Part shown: piece after piece, positions 26,611 to 36,444 of the stretch
Layout of the letters: every line of letters starts with the position of its first letter
Numbering within the stretch: position 1 is the first letter of the stretch
Origin: Chryseobacterium artocarpi
GTDB lineage: Bacteria; Bacteroidota; Bacteroidia; Flavobacteriales; Weeksellaceae
Direction of reading: 5' to 3'
Assembly: GCF_001684975.1 (NCBI RefSeq)
Contig: NZ_MAYH01000001.1
Span: forward strand, 186,001-250,000
Length of the DNA: 64,000 nucleotides
The notes under the pieces: model-generated
What the model saw: the letters and a program-made list of their open reading frames with translations, nothing else
Databases searched by the model: none
Told to the model about the DNA's origin: nothing
Position numbers and translations under genes: made by a program

Positions 26611-27948
26611 TTATCTGTTTAATTCAAAATCTTTATAAAACAATATTCCGTGTTGATCTAGTATGTGGTTTTTCTCGTTCTCAATTTTACCATCAATTGT
26701 GTTGATGTAATAGAGTTTTACTTTCTTGTTAATAATAGCATTTTCCTGCTCTTTGGAAAGATTTTTAACGATTTTTGTATGAGAGGTTTTATCAAATTTT
26801 CCTACTAACATAATCTGTTCTGAGAGATTGCCTACATGAAAGATGGTATGATGATCTTTGGAGAGTTTTTTTATCTCTTGTACCAGGTTGCTGCAATATT
26901 GTAATCCCTGATCTTCATAATCTTCGTTTGTTAATACCATTCCTTTAAAACGAATTTTTTCAGCGGTGATATGAATAAAAAAAGGTGATAGAAATAGGGT
27001 AAATAAAACAAATTTCATCATCTTTTCTTTCATTATATATTGTAAAAGAATCAAAACAAAGGGAACCGACGGAATGAGATAGCCTGGTTCTAATGGGTAT
27101 TTGATAAAGAAAATAAAATTGGAAATGATCAGAATAGCAGAGAATGTTATGAAATGATTTTTGCCTAATTCTTTTATTTTTTGATAGCCTCCTGTGAAAA
27201 ATTGCATTATTAAACCCAGACCAATAGCGAGAGTTCCTATAGCGCCATATATATATAATGTAGCTAAGCTCAGAATACTTACTAAATTAAATTCTGAATC
27301 TCCTGAATTTTGCAGAAAATGAGGTCCGTATTTTATGATGACAGGTGAAAATAAGATGCCAGTAAAAAGAATGGATAAAAAAGAGTATAAAAGAACCTTT
27401 TTAATGCTTTTTTCTATGTAAAAGTAAGTAAGGAAAAGAAGTGCAGGAAGGAATATAATATTATTAAACCTTGTGCTGACTATCAGTCCGAAAAAAAGTG
27501 CTGATATCCAGATGTTTTTCTTTAAAATATAATAGATAGCACCTAATAAAAAGAACAGGGACCAATTATATTCCATTGCTATTGTGCTGTTCAGGTAAAT
27601 AACCGGAATGAAAGTAAATACGATAGGAATGAGCGGTGAAAATTTTGCTTTTATGAGCTCCAGGATTTTAAAAAGAAATAAACTGCAACCGGCTGTGAAA
27701 AGAACTGATAATAAATTGATACACCAATATGGAGCGTTATATACTAATGAATACAAAAATTCCGGAAACGGATATCCGGGAAAGCGGGATACCTGGTAAA
27801 TATGTTCTTCATGTAATACTTTTCCGGTGTATACTTCTCTCCAGCCATCCAAATCTGAGCCAAGGCTATTGAAAATAAAAGGCAATCGTGACAGAATTAC
27901 AACGAAAACGATCATTATTTCCTTGAAGTATTTTTTCATAGCAGGCAT
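26611..27948 (-). CDS. Polytopic membrane protein, GT39/ArnT-like glycosyltransferase
   Basis: A roughly 445-aa integral membrane protein with about 10-11 hydrophobic segments and a soluble C-terminal part of about 100 residues. Near the N-terminus it has an SRLPF-x-GSDLDGWRE stretch (around residues 20-45): acidic residues in the first outer loop are the hallmark of the GT39/PMT/ArnT fold, which uses lipid-linked sugars. I therefore call it a family-39-like glycosyltransferase, with moderate confidence. Start: the frame opens at a TTG (27960), but ATG codons at 27948 and 27939 are more likely; I use 27948. It stands alone, with no neighbours that name its substrate. Confidence 0.65.
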   Translation of the reverse strand: MPAMKKYFKEIMIVFVVILSRLPFIFNSLGSDLDGWREVYTGKVLHEEHIYQVSRFPGYPFPEFLYSLVYNAPYWCINLLSVLFTAGCSLFLFKILELIKAKFSPLIPIVFTFIPVIYLNSTIAMEYNWSLFFLLGAIYYILKKNIWISALFFGLIVSTRFNNIIFLPALLFLTYFYIEKSIKKVLLYSFLSILFTGILFSPVIIKYGPHFLQNSGDSEFNLVSILSLATLYIYGAIGTLAIGLGLIMQFFTGGYQKIKELGKNHFITFSAILIISNFIFFIKYPLEPGYLIPSVPFVLILLQYIMKEKMMKFVLFTLFLSPFFIHITAEKIRFKGMVLTNEDYEDQGLQYCSNLVQEIKKLSKDHHTIFHVGNLSEQIMLVGKFDKTSHTKIVKNLSKEQENAIINKKVKLYYINTIDGKIENEKNHILDQHGILFYKDFELNR

Positions 27949-28002
27949 TTTTTTTCGCAAAATAAGCTCTTTTTATATTATAAATCGATGGGATTATAAG
28001 AT

Positions 28003-28284
28003 TTAAGCCAGAGTTTTCGATCTTTGAAAAAACCAATAGGTGTTAATAGGTTTTCTTTCTGCTACTATATTAGGTAAAAGATTAAGTTGGGATACGGTAT
28101 CCAGTTGTCTCAATAGCTTCCTTAATGGAAGTCCATTTTTATAGTCTTTTGTGAAAACGCCTGCCTGAACAAAAAGAAACATTAAGTCTTTTGCCGGAAT
28201 TTTATTTATTGAAGTATTGTTTGTAAAATATTCATTTACAATGTTATTGATAATATTGATTTTTTGATTTATATCTGTTTTCAT
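28003..28284 (-). CDS. Small conserved-looking hypothetical protein
   Basis: A 93-aa, mostly helical, basic protein starting at Met 28284; the longer frame from 28332 would add 16 residues with poor character. It has no signal peptide, no membrane segment and no known motif; a segment LPLRKLLRQLDTVSQLNLLP and a WFFQRSKTLA tail are its most distinctive parts. The frame is long for such AT-rich DNA and shows normal codon use, which supports a real gene. Divergent from the lipoprotein gene at 28420. Function unknown. Confidence 0.6.
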   Translation of the reverse strand: MKTDINQKINIINNIVNEYFTNNTSINKIPAKDLMFLFVQAGVFTKDYKNGLPLRKLLRQLDTVSQLNLLPNIVAERKPINTYWFFQRSKTLA

Positions 28285-28419
28285 GACGAGGCTATTGATT
28301 AAATTTATAAAAATAATGGATTCATAAATCAAATAAAAATAGGTTTAAAACTTTTTTGTAATATTACCTTTATTATAGATAAATATCACTTTGATCACTT
28401 GTTGAATTATAAAGATATA

Positions 28420-29130
28420 ATGAAAAGAATATTGCTACTTTCTGTTTTTACGTTGATTGTTTCCTGTAAAGGACAAAAACAAGTTCATCCTATTGGAGAA
28501 GAACCTTTAAATCTTGAGAGTTTTGACTTTAATACAGGGATTTCAACTTTATTCCCTGAGAAAAATAAAGTTAAAACCTATGATAATGCATTTGAAATAA
28601 AAGCGAATGATTCGGAGACGTTTATGTTCCAAAAAGATACCACGTTTGTCTTCTCTGAAAGCAGAAAACCTATTGGTTTTGAATACCGACAGATTAACTG
28701 GAGTTCAAGATATTCATTGGCTGATTTTCAAGAATATTCTTTTCAGAAAATAAATCTTGCCGCTACGATGGATGGAAAGATAAAGATTATTGGTGCTGTA
28801 GCAGACGGGATATCATCGGCTGATAATAATAAACTTCTAAAATTATTAAATACAAAATACGGAGCTCCTAAAAAACTAAATGGAAGTTGGAAAGATGGGC
28901 TGGTTATTTTTGAATGGGCTAAGAAAGATCGGATCATCAGATTTGTAACTGTTCGTGATAATGAAGAAAGTACTTTGAAAATTGAAATTGATCCGGTAAA
29001 GACAAAGATTGCTGAAGGTAAAAAGAACCCGCATCTTAAAAGTTATCTGTTTGTCATTAATCCGGCTTTTAAGAATGAAGTTTTTGGAAAGCTGAATACC
29101 GGAGATTTTGTGTATTTAGATAATGAATAG
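28420..29130 (+). CDS. Lipoprotein of unknown function
   Basis: A 236-aa protein with a lipoprotein signal (MKRILLLSVFTLIVSC, lipidated Cys16). The start at 28420 is chosen because it gives this perfect lipobox; a TTG-started frame would add seven residues. The body is a compact soluble domain without a recognised family; it contains an IIGAVADGISSADNNKLLKLL segment and an EWAKKDRIIRF strand. Probably anchored in the outer membrane or facing the periplasm. No operon partner on the same strand nearby. Confidence 0.8.
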   Translation: MKRILLLSVFTLIVSCKGQKQVHPIGEEPLNLESFDFNTGISTLFPEKNKVKTYDNAFEIKANDSETFMFQKDTTFVFSESRKPIGFEYRQINWSSRYSLADFQEYSFQKINLAATMDGKIKIIGAVADGISSADNNKLLKLLNTKYGAPKKLNGSWKDGLVIFEWAKKDRIIRFVTVRDNEESTLKIEIDPVKTKIAEGKKNPHLKSYLFVINPAFKNEVFGKLNTGDFVYLDNE

Positions 29131-29527
29131 TATGAAATGATATGCTGTTATAGTAAAAATCGTTTTCAGGAGTGAAGATGATTTTTTTTGTTTTTGGTAT
29201 TGTTTATTATTGAGCATTTTTCATGTTTATTTTTGTAATGTTTTTGTGGGTATTTGTGTAATTATTGCGTTTCGCGTTTGTATTTTGTGAATTTTTTACT
29301 TTGATTTATCTTAAAAAAGTTAATAAAATTCCTTTAATTTTTATTAGAATGAAAATAAATTAGTTTCTGAAAGATAATTACAACGTGCGTGAAATAACAT
29401 ATAACTACGATAATTGTTATATTGTTGATATATAAGTTGTATTTTGTTTATATTTTTCACATATAAATGATTTTTGTGTTGTTATTTTTGTTATTTTTCA
29501 AATGAAAATTAATACATTTTAATAACC
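29131..29527. other. AT-rich intergenic region ahead of the large T9SS protein
   Basis: About 400 bases without a gene. It is very AT-rich, contains only weak short inverted repeats (e.g. ATATAAC/GTTATAT at 29399-29422), and must hold the promoter of the 1631-aa gene, but no clear -33/-7 pair was found. Confidence 0.5.
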
Positions 29528-32500
29528 ATGAAAAACACCACTTATGTCAGTAGACAGCGCGTCTTCGGATGGCTGCTACTCTGTTGGCTTTTGATTCCCT
29601 GGGGATTACGAGCCCAAACATCTATTACATGGGATTCTCAGGTCGGATGTCAGGAATTCCGAGGAGAGAAAGGAGAGGATAACAATGGAACCTCTACTCC
29701 CAGTATAAAACCCGGAGACTGTGTCCGTGTCTGTGCCGGAAGTATTGTAAAGTATACATTGAACGGTACTAATATTGCTAAAGTTGAATGGACTGCTTCA
29801 GGAGGCAATTTATCTGTGGTTCCGGCTACAGGAAGTATGCAGGCAAAAGTAGCCTGGGGAGATCCCGGAAGCGGTTCTGTACAGGCTGTTATTACTTTTA
29901 CTGACGGAAATGTCGAAACACAGAATATCTGCATTGAAAAGATGAATAGCCCAATTGCGGATTTCAAATTGATGAATCTGGAAAAATTCGCATGTAAAAA
30001 CACGGAAATTCATTTTGATAATCTTTCTCAACAAAATGGAGGTGCAGATATTATCAACTATTTCTGGGACTTTGGAGACGGAACGACTTCTACAGCTTTC
30101 GAGCCCTCTCATTCTTATAGTTCTCCAGGAATCAAGACTATTAAATTAACGGTTACTAACAAATGTGGATGCTCGTCTACCACAGAAAGAGATATTGAGA
30201 TTCTGGAATCTCCACCGGTACAAATCAACTGCGCATCAGTGGTTTGTGAAGGAAGCGTTGAAAAATATAGTGTTGAGGATGGTTGTAGAGAAGGTAAATG
30301 GGAGGTAATCGGAGGAACCATTCAGAATAATTATGGTAAAGAAATTGAAGTAAGATGGGATCAGGTAGATCCTTCTGACGGATTTGGATACGTAATGTAT
30401 AAATCTGAATGCGGATGCCCTGAATGGACTACCATTAAGATTCCTGTCATTTTAAAAAATGCAAAAATCAAAGGTGAAGAGTTTGTATGTATGAATAAAC
30501 AATACAAATACTCTCTTCCACAATGGCCTACCACTGATATTACCTGGAATTTATATGGTCCTACAGGTGGTCAGCTGACCTTTAATCAACAGAGAAACGA
30601 AATTCTTTTCACAGCTACTCAGCCAGGGAATTATACCCTTGAAGCGAGTTATAAAAATACATTGTTATTCTGCAAAGGAGACACAAAAATGTCTATTACT
30701 GTAGAAGAACCTGTAGTAATAAGCGGAGGAGCGGACGAAATTTGTAAAGGAACAAATCAGACTTTTACCGCAACACCTAATGTACCTGTTGTATGGAAAG
30801 TAACCCGTGGGGGAGTGCCTGTGAATATTACACAACCAGTAGGAGGAGGTCCGCTTACTTATAATTTTCCAATTTATGGTTCTTATGTGATTACGGCTAT
30901 TAATCAAGGTGGAGGATGTGAAAGTAAACCAATCTTTATAAAAGTGGTTGAAACTCCGGATGCTCCTAAAGGACCTATTATCGGGGATGAATTGATCTGC
31001 CCGGGTAAACCTTATATTTATAAACTGGATCTGGTTCCACCAGGAAGAATACCAGTATGGAGTGTAGGAGGAGGAACAATTCAAGGAAGTAATACAGGAA
31101 ATTCTGTAACGGTTATATTTAACCCCGGACCTTCAGCATATGAAGTAGCAGTACGCTACAGAACGTTGGGAACAGCGGGCTGTCTTTCTTCTGCAATAAG
31201 CCGAAAGATATTACCTATAGATCTTAAATCGATTTCGATTAAGCCTAATCCTGGTCCTTTCTGTCCAAGTAGTACGCAGAAATTTACAGCTATTCTTAAT
31301 GGTATTGTTCCAGACTTTATGGAATGGAAATTCACTGATAGCCCTAATTTCGGAAGTTTTGCTTCAGGACAGGGTACAGCAGATGTTGTTGTAAACCTTA
31401 ACGAAGTTTCAGGGAATGTATATGGTACAAGATTGTATTTAAGAATTGTAAAGTGCGGGCAGGAAAGAATTATCTTTATTCCGGTATCCAAGCTAAAGCT
31501 TCCGGTAGTCAACTTTACAAATGTTGGAAAAATATGTTTAGGTTCACCAATCACTTTTACTGTTGATCAGGGAACAATTACTTCAGCTTCAGGTGTTACG
31601 TTCACCTTTGCGAATAATTCTACTTATACTACAACATTTAATGCAAGCGGAACTTATACTATTCCAAATGGATATATTCAGAATAATACGGGAGCAGATA
31701 TTTCTCAGTCGGTTACGGTAACTTATTCAGGAACAAACGGATGTAAATATAAGCCTACAGCAACGGCTAACTTTATTATTCTTCCGGAAACCAAGATTAC
31801 AATTTCACCAGTGTACAACATTGGAGTATGTGATCCTAATCTGTTTAATTATACTTTTACAGCGAATAGTTCTACCGGTCTTACCAATATCCAGGAATGG
31901 CAATGGTTACACGATGGTCTTGAAATACTAGGAGCCAATTCAAATTCTTACACCATTGGTGGTGGCGGACCTATCTTTGGTGTGTACAAAGTAAGAGCTA
32001 AGGATATTAACGGTTGTATTGTTTATTCACAGGATATCACTGTATTCCAGTCTTGTGGAACAGGTACGGGGTGTACTGCTCCTCCTAAGGTTTTATTTGA
32101 GCCTCAATGGACTGGTTGTAATACCATTTCTGTAAATAATTTAACTTATAACCTTACTCCAGATGAAATCCAATGGGGATCTGACAGTGTGCTTACTTTG
32201 GTGAGTGCTCAAGGGCAGAATACAGCTCAATATCAGACCAATCTTGCAGGAGCGCATATTGTAACTGTTCGTCTAAGATATGGATCATGCTGGTATAGCT
32301 TTACCAGAGAGGTTAAGAAACATTATGAACCTAAATTTAATATCAGCCAGACTTGTAATGGTAACGGATATAATGTAACCCTGCATAATACATCTACAAT
32401 ATTTGATATTGATCCAAATGCAATTAATTATTCGTTCAGCGGTAACGGACTTCCTGTTCAAAACGGACAAACTGTAACTTATAATAATCTTGCACCAGGT

Positions 32501-34423
32501 ACATATACTTTCACGATGACGATGTCTGCACCGTCTGTATCGAATACTCAACCGTGTACGATTACACAGACTATTACATTGAAGCCTATTCCAAGTACGA
32601 GCTTCTTATCTCCAGCTTTTACATGTATGGGTAGTGTGAATACGTTCACAGCAGGATCTTATGACCCTGCTAATATTTATACATGGTACTTTGACGGGAC
32701 TGCATATATAGCACCTGGCTCTACGGCTAATATTACATACAACACAGCGGGTCCGAAAACCATCAGACTTGAAGTGAAGACTCCTCAAGGATGTGTTTAT
32801 AGCTCAGCTGAAAAAAATATTACAGTAATAAGTGCTAATTTTGGAGGAAGCCTTACGCCGCCAAACCTGATTGCATGTGAAGGAAGTGTACCAGCTATAG
32901 TACATAATCCATCACTAGGTTTCCCTACACAATATATATGGATGAATGGTTCTGAGCCAGTAAACGGAGCTCCTAATGCGATGTCTTTCACACCGACTCA
33001 ATCAGGAAGCTACTGGCCTATCATGGTATCATTAGAAGGATGTAGAGATTATAGTATGAGTGTTACGCCGGCAGTTGTTACTATAAAAACAGCTCCGTAT
33101 GTAAGTATCTCAGGAAAATCAAATATCTGTGCAGGAAGCTCTGCAACATTAGCAGGTATTGTTACTGATAATACATTGGAATATCAATGGAGTATAGGCT
33201 CTACTATATTAGGACCTTGGACGCTTGCTACTTCTCCGATCAGTTATATTACGCCAGCATTATCAGCGGGTACTTATACGTATACATTACAAGTTCGTAC
33301 CCCAGGAGCAGGAGGCTGTATTGCATCCAAAAACTTTACGGTTACAGTAAGTAATCCGCCGTCGGCACCTAATATTACTTATACTTTAGCTCAGTGTCAG
33401 CCATATACGGTTCAGCTTACAGCATCAGGACCGTCTGTAGGAGAGTATAACTGGAGCAATGGAATGACCGGACAGACGATTACAGTGAATGAAGGAGGTG
33501 CCTATGAGGTGATCTATACAGCTCCAAGTGGTTGTAAGGTTTCTAGTCAGGTGGTTGTACCATTAAGTCTTGAAAGTCTGATGTGGGTATTCCCTACAGG
33601 ATGTTATGATGAATGTCCTGATAAAGAGCGTAAAATTTTAGGACCGAAAGGAATATTTAAGCATCATGACTGGCAATTGTTTACAAACAATATTCAGAGT
33701 GGTACTAATGATGTTATCCATCCACTGAATTTAGATTTTATAGGAACTTATAGGCTTAAAATTGAGAATTTTGGATGTGAGTTTTCTTCAGGACCTATGA
33801 ATTACTACCCAAGTAAGGATTGTGGAATAGAATATGACTGCAGATTGGTTCCTAGTATTGAAACCATGAAGTGGGAAGGTGATCACTATGTAGTTCTTGG
33901 TTCTATATCCAATGGTGGATGGTTTCCAATGAGCGTTACGGTTTCCAGTCTTAATGGCTATGGAACTTATGTACCGTCTATAATTACCATTCCGGGAGGA
34001 GGAACTTATGATTTTAGCACCAATCCATTGCTGTTCTATCCGAATGCCAGCTTCCCTGGAGGTATGGATGAGATATTATTTGCATCTGGTGATTGTAAAG
34101 TAGTTGCAGGGGTACAAAGCTTTGGAAAAACCACAGTAACGAATCCTGAGATTACAGCGAAAATCAAATCAGAGTCTTCTTTGAAAATTATGCCAAATCC
34201 TGCGAAGGAAAAAGCAAGAATCTCTTATAATACAGGCAGTGAAAGAATACTGGCTAATCAAATTACAGTTTTTGATGCCCGAGGCACTATCAAATACCGT
34301 AAAGAACTGAAAGCCGCTTCCGGTGAAGTAGAGCTTGAAGTTTCAGATTGGCTACAGGGTGTTTACATTGTCATTGTACAGACAGGAGATGTATCACTGC
34401 AAGGCAAGCTGATTAAGAATTAA
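29528..34423 (+). CDS. Very large T9SS-exported surface protein with PKD/Ig-like domains
   Basis: A 1631-aa secreted protein: signal peptide of about 30 residues ending in LRAQ, then a long chain of beta-rich Ig-like/PKD-type domains of about 80-100 residues, e.g. NYFWDFGDGTTS (about residue 177), a typical PKD core. Many domains carry paired cysteines. The C-terminal ~85 residues are a T9SS type A sorting domain (KIMPNPAKEKARISY ... GVYIVIVQTGDVSLQGKLIKN). Such proteins pass the outer membrane by the gliding/T9SS machinery and usually end up on the cell surface, acting in adhesion or substrate binding. No catalytic domain is visible. A terminator follows directly, so it is a one-gene unit or the head of the T9SS block. 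Confidence 0.9.
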   Translation: MKNTTYVSRQRVFGWLLLCWLLIPWGLRAQTSITWDSQVGCQEFRGEKGEDNNGTSTPSIKPGDCVRVCAGSIVKYTLNGTNIAKVEWTASGGNLSVVPATGSMQAKVAWGDPGSGSVQAVITFTDGNVETQNICIEKMNSPIADFKLMNLEKFACKNTEIHFDNLSQQNGGADIINYFWDFGDGTTSTAFEPSHSYSSPGIKTIKLTVTNKCGCSSTTERDIEILESPPVQINCASVVCEGSVEKYSVEDGCREGKWEVIGGTIQNNYGKEIEVRWDQVDPSDGFGYVMYKSECGCPEWTTIKIPVILKNAKIKGEEFVCMNKQYKYSLPQWPTTDITWNLYGPTGGQLTFNQQRNEILFTATQPGNYTLEASYKNTLLFCKGDTKMSITVEEPVVISGGADEICKGTNQTFTATPNVPVVWKVTRGGVPVNITQPVGGGPLTYNFPIYGSYVITAINQGGGCESKPIFIKVVETPDAPKGPIIGDELICPGKPYIYKLDLVPPGRIPVWSVGGGTIQGSNTGNSVTVIFNPGPSAYEVAVRYRTLGTAGCLSSAISRKILPIDLKSISIKPNPGPFCPSSTQKFTAILNGIVPDFMEWKFTDSPNFGSFASGQGTADVVVNLNEVSGNVYGTRLYLRIVKCGQERIIFIPVSKLKLPVVNFTNVGKICLGSPITFTVDQGTITSASGVTFTFANNSTYTTTFNASGTYTIPNGYIQNNTGADISQSVTVTYSGTNGCKYKPTATANFIILPETKITISPVYNIGVCDPNLFNYTFTANSSTGLTNIQEWQWLHDGLEILGANSNSYTIGGGGPIFGVYKVRAKDINGCIVYSQDITVFQSCGTGTGCTAPPKVLFEPQWTGCNTISVNNLTYNLTPDEIQWGSDSVLTLVSAQGQNTAQYQTNLAGAHIVTVRLRYGSCWYSFTREVKKHYEPKFNISQTCNGNGYNVTLHNTSTIFDIDPNAINYSFSGNGLPVQNGQTVTYNNLAPGTYTFTMTMSAPSVSNTQPCTITQTITLKPIPSTSFLSPAFTCMGSVNTFTAGSYDPANIYTWYFDGTAYIAPGSTANITYNTAGPKTIRLEVKTPQGCVYSSAEKNITVISANFGGSLTPPNLIACEGSVPAIVHNPSLGFPTQYIWMNGSEPVNGAPNAMSFTPTQSGSYWPIMVSLEGCRDYSMSVTPAVVTIKTAPYVSISGKSNICAGSSATLAGIVTDNTLEYQWSIGSTILGPWTLATSPISYITPALSAGTYTYTLQVRTPGAGGCIASKNFTVTVSNPPSAPNITYTLAQCQPYTVQLTASGPSVGEYNWSNGMTGQTITVNEGGAYEVIYTAPSGCKVSSQVVVPLSLESLMWVFPTGCYDECPDKERKILGPKGIFKHHDWQLFTNNIQSGTNDVIHPLNLDFIGTYRLKIENFGCEFSSGPMNYYPSKDCGIEYDCRLVPSIETMKWEGDHYVVLGSISNGGWFPMSVTVSSLNGYGTYVPSIITIPGGGTYDFSTNPLLFYPNASFPGGMDEILFASGDCKVVAGVQSFGKTTVTNPEITAKIKSESSLKIMPNPAKEKARISYNTGSERILANQITVFDARGTIKYRKELKAASGEVELEVSDWLQGVYIVIVQTGDVSLQGKLIKN

Positions 34424-34440
34424 TAAATTATTTAAAAAAA

Positions 34441-34473
34441 CAGTGTTCTCCTTCTGGAGGGCACTGCTTTTTA
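34441..34473 (+). terminator. Rho-independent terminator of the 1631-aa surface protein gene
   Basis: An 11-bp stem (CAGTGTTCTCC / GGAGGGCACTG, closed by G-U pairs) with a 4-nt loop, followed by CTTTTTAT, 17 bases past the stop. Confidence 0.8.
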
Positions 34474-34501
34474 TAATACATAATAATTAAAACTGAATTT
34501 T

Positions 34502-36367
34502 ATGAAACAATCTAAAAGTAGACTATGGCTGTTGTTTTTTATGCTGCCGGTATTGTTTTTTAGCCAAAATTATCAATGGCAATGGGCAAAGCAGGCAGGT
34601 GGACAAGCAGGTGCCAGCACTTTGTTTTTTAATTATCTGGATGATGAATCAATAAGGGATATTGCTGTAGACAGTAACAATAATGCATATTATCTGGCAA
34701 GTATATGGAACCAGGATCAAAATTTAGACAATACACCCGTGACCAGCTATGGGCTTCGTGATCTTATTATTTTTTCTACCGATTGTCAGGGAAATATAAG
34801 ATGGTCAAGAACTATAGGCGGTAGTGGGTTTAACGAATTTGCCTGGAATATAGAAGTAGATAACAATGGCGGGTTATACATTATGGGACGCTTTCTTAAT
34901 GAAGCTTATACAGGAGATCCTAATGCTGTTCCTATTCATTTTGATGATACTCATACAATGCCTTTCATTACTTTTGTTGATCAGAATACGGTAGATGCGG
35001 GAAGTAAAACCAGTCATTTGCTGAAATTTAATACAGTTGATGGTACATTAGCTTGGAGCAAGCCTTTACAGGGAGATGTAAGTCTGGCATTACGTCAGTC
35101 TGATACACAGATGATGTATATGGATTCTGCTAAAAATATTCATGCAATTGTAGGTTTTAAAACGGGAATACATTTAGGAGGAATGATCAATGTTCCGGCT
35201 TCTTACCCTTTACCATATCAATATTATCTGATAAAATTCAATTATGATAACGGAAATATGACACCGGCAGGTTCATTATTACTTCCTATTACCGGAGATT
35301 TAAGTTTAGGAGTAGTAGACGGAAAAGTAAATTTACTGTATGATGAAACCCTGAATCGCTATTATCTTGCAGGCAAAAGAATGTATGGAGATTACGGAAA
35401 TGCAATGGCAGATTTTTCATACAATAACATTCCTTTTACGAAAGATGCTTATTTATTGGCATTTGACGGAACTAGCGGAGCAGAAGTATGGAGAAAAGAA
35501 TTCAATACAGGTATTACTCCTTTAGATGACGAAATTCATTCCATTATTAAAGATACGAATACTTCTGATATTTATATTTCCGGACGTTATTATAAAGGAA
35601 CCAGCGCTACAACTTTTGGAAATTATACACTTCCTTCATCTAATTATCAAGGGCAGACTCCTTTTGTAATGCGACTTGGCGCAGACGGTAATGTGAAGTG
35701 GGCAAAGATCTCTGACGGAATAACAGGTGGTGCAGGATATCGCTTTATGAAAGGAAAGATAGCCCTCAACGGAAATGAAATTGCATTTGCAAAAGGTAGC
35801 AAAAATGATATTTGGGGGAACTATGCTATGATCCGCCAGGATACAGATTTGGCAGACCCTTTACTAGTCCGTTTAAATAAAGAAGATGGCTCTGTAATAG
35901 GAGCTGGAGAAATTCACAGTGATTTTGAAGTTCAGGATGAATTTACGGCAATTGCAGTAGACAGAGATGGGAACTATTTACTGGGAGGTTTTTTTCATAG
36001 CCAGTTATTTACAGATTCAAATGATGGCGTAAATACCATGACCGTAAATGTAAGTGGAGGAAAATCTCAATCATTTTTTACAAAATATGCCAAGTCTGCA
36101 TGCAGTCAGTTGTCAGTTGTAGAAACGTCAGCTTCTCAGGTAGGAATACAGCTTTATCCGAATCCTGTACAGGATATTCTTTATATCAAAAGTAAAGAAC
36201 CTTTGGAATCTTATGAAATTTATGGAGCAACAGGACAGGCTGTAAAACAGGGTAGCTTACATTCAAGACAGGAGCAATTAATATTATCCTCTCTTCAGAC
36301 AGGAGTTTATTATATGAAGCTTAAAACAAAATCAGCAGTGGTCACTGAAAAATTTATCAAGAAATAA
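34502..36367 (+). CDS. SBBP-repeat beta-propeller protein with T9SS sorting domain, copy 1
   Basis: A 621-aa exported protein: signal peptide (about 21 residues, ending in FFSQ), then NYQWQWAKQAGG and repeated propeller-like units of the SBBP kind (GNIRWSRTIGGSG, FAWNIEVDNNGGLYIMG, DRDGNYLLGGFF). The C-terminal ~80 residues form a T9SS sorting domain (QLYPNPVQDILYIKS ... TGVYYMKLKTKSAVVTEKFIKK). It is the first of three tandem paralogues that share about the same length and all landmarks. Start: ATGAAACAA preceded by GAATTTT, the same context as copy 3. Role: cell-surface or released protein; no enzyme motif is seen. Confidence 0.88.
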   Translation: MKQSKSRLWLLFFMLPVLFFSQNYQWQWAKQAGGQAGASTLFFNYLDDESIRDIAVDSNNNAYYLASIWNQDQNLDNTPVTSYGLRDLIIFSTDCQGNIRWSRTIGGSGFNEFAWNIEVDNNGGLYIMGRFLNEAYTGDPNAVPIHFDDTHTMPFITFVDQNTVDAGSKTSHLLKFNTVDGTLAWSKPLQGDVSLALRQSDTQMMYMDSAKNIHAIVGFKTGIHLGGMINVPASYPLPYQYYLIKFNYDNGNMTPAGSLLLPITGDLSLGVVDGKVNLLYDETLNRYYLAGKRMYGDYGNAMADFSYNNIPFTKDAYLLAFDGTSGAEVWRKEFNTGITPLDDEIHSIIKDTNTSDIYISGRYYKGTSATTFGNYTLPSSNYQGQTPFVMRLGADGNVKWAKISDGITGGAGYRFMKGKIALNGNEIAFAKGSKNDIWGNYAMIRQDTDLADPLLVRLNKEDGSVIGAGEIHSDFEVQDEFTAIAVDRDGNYLLGGFFHSQLFTDSNDGVNTMTVNVSGGKSQSFFTKYAKSACSQLSVVETSASQVGIQLYPNPVQDILYIKSKEPLESYEIYGATGQAVKQGSLHSRQEQLILSSLQTGVYYMKLKTKSAVVTEKFIKK

Positions 36368-36390
36368 AACCTTTAATTAATTACTTTACC

Positions 36391-36424
36391 AGATAGTGTC
36401 CTTTGAAAAGGGCACTGTCTTTTA
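36391..36424 (+). terminator. Rho-independent terminator between SBBP copies 1 and 2
   Basis: An 11-bp stem (AGATAGTGTCC / GGGCACTGTCT, with two G-U pairs), 8-nt loop, then TTTT. Its right arm shares GGGCACTG with the terminator at 34441, so the hairpins look related. Confidence 0.75.
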
Positions 36425-36444
36425 TCAAAACTAAAACTAGAGCT

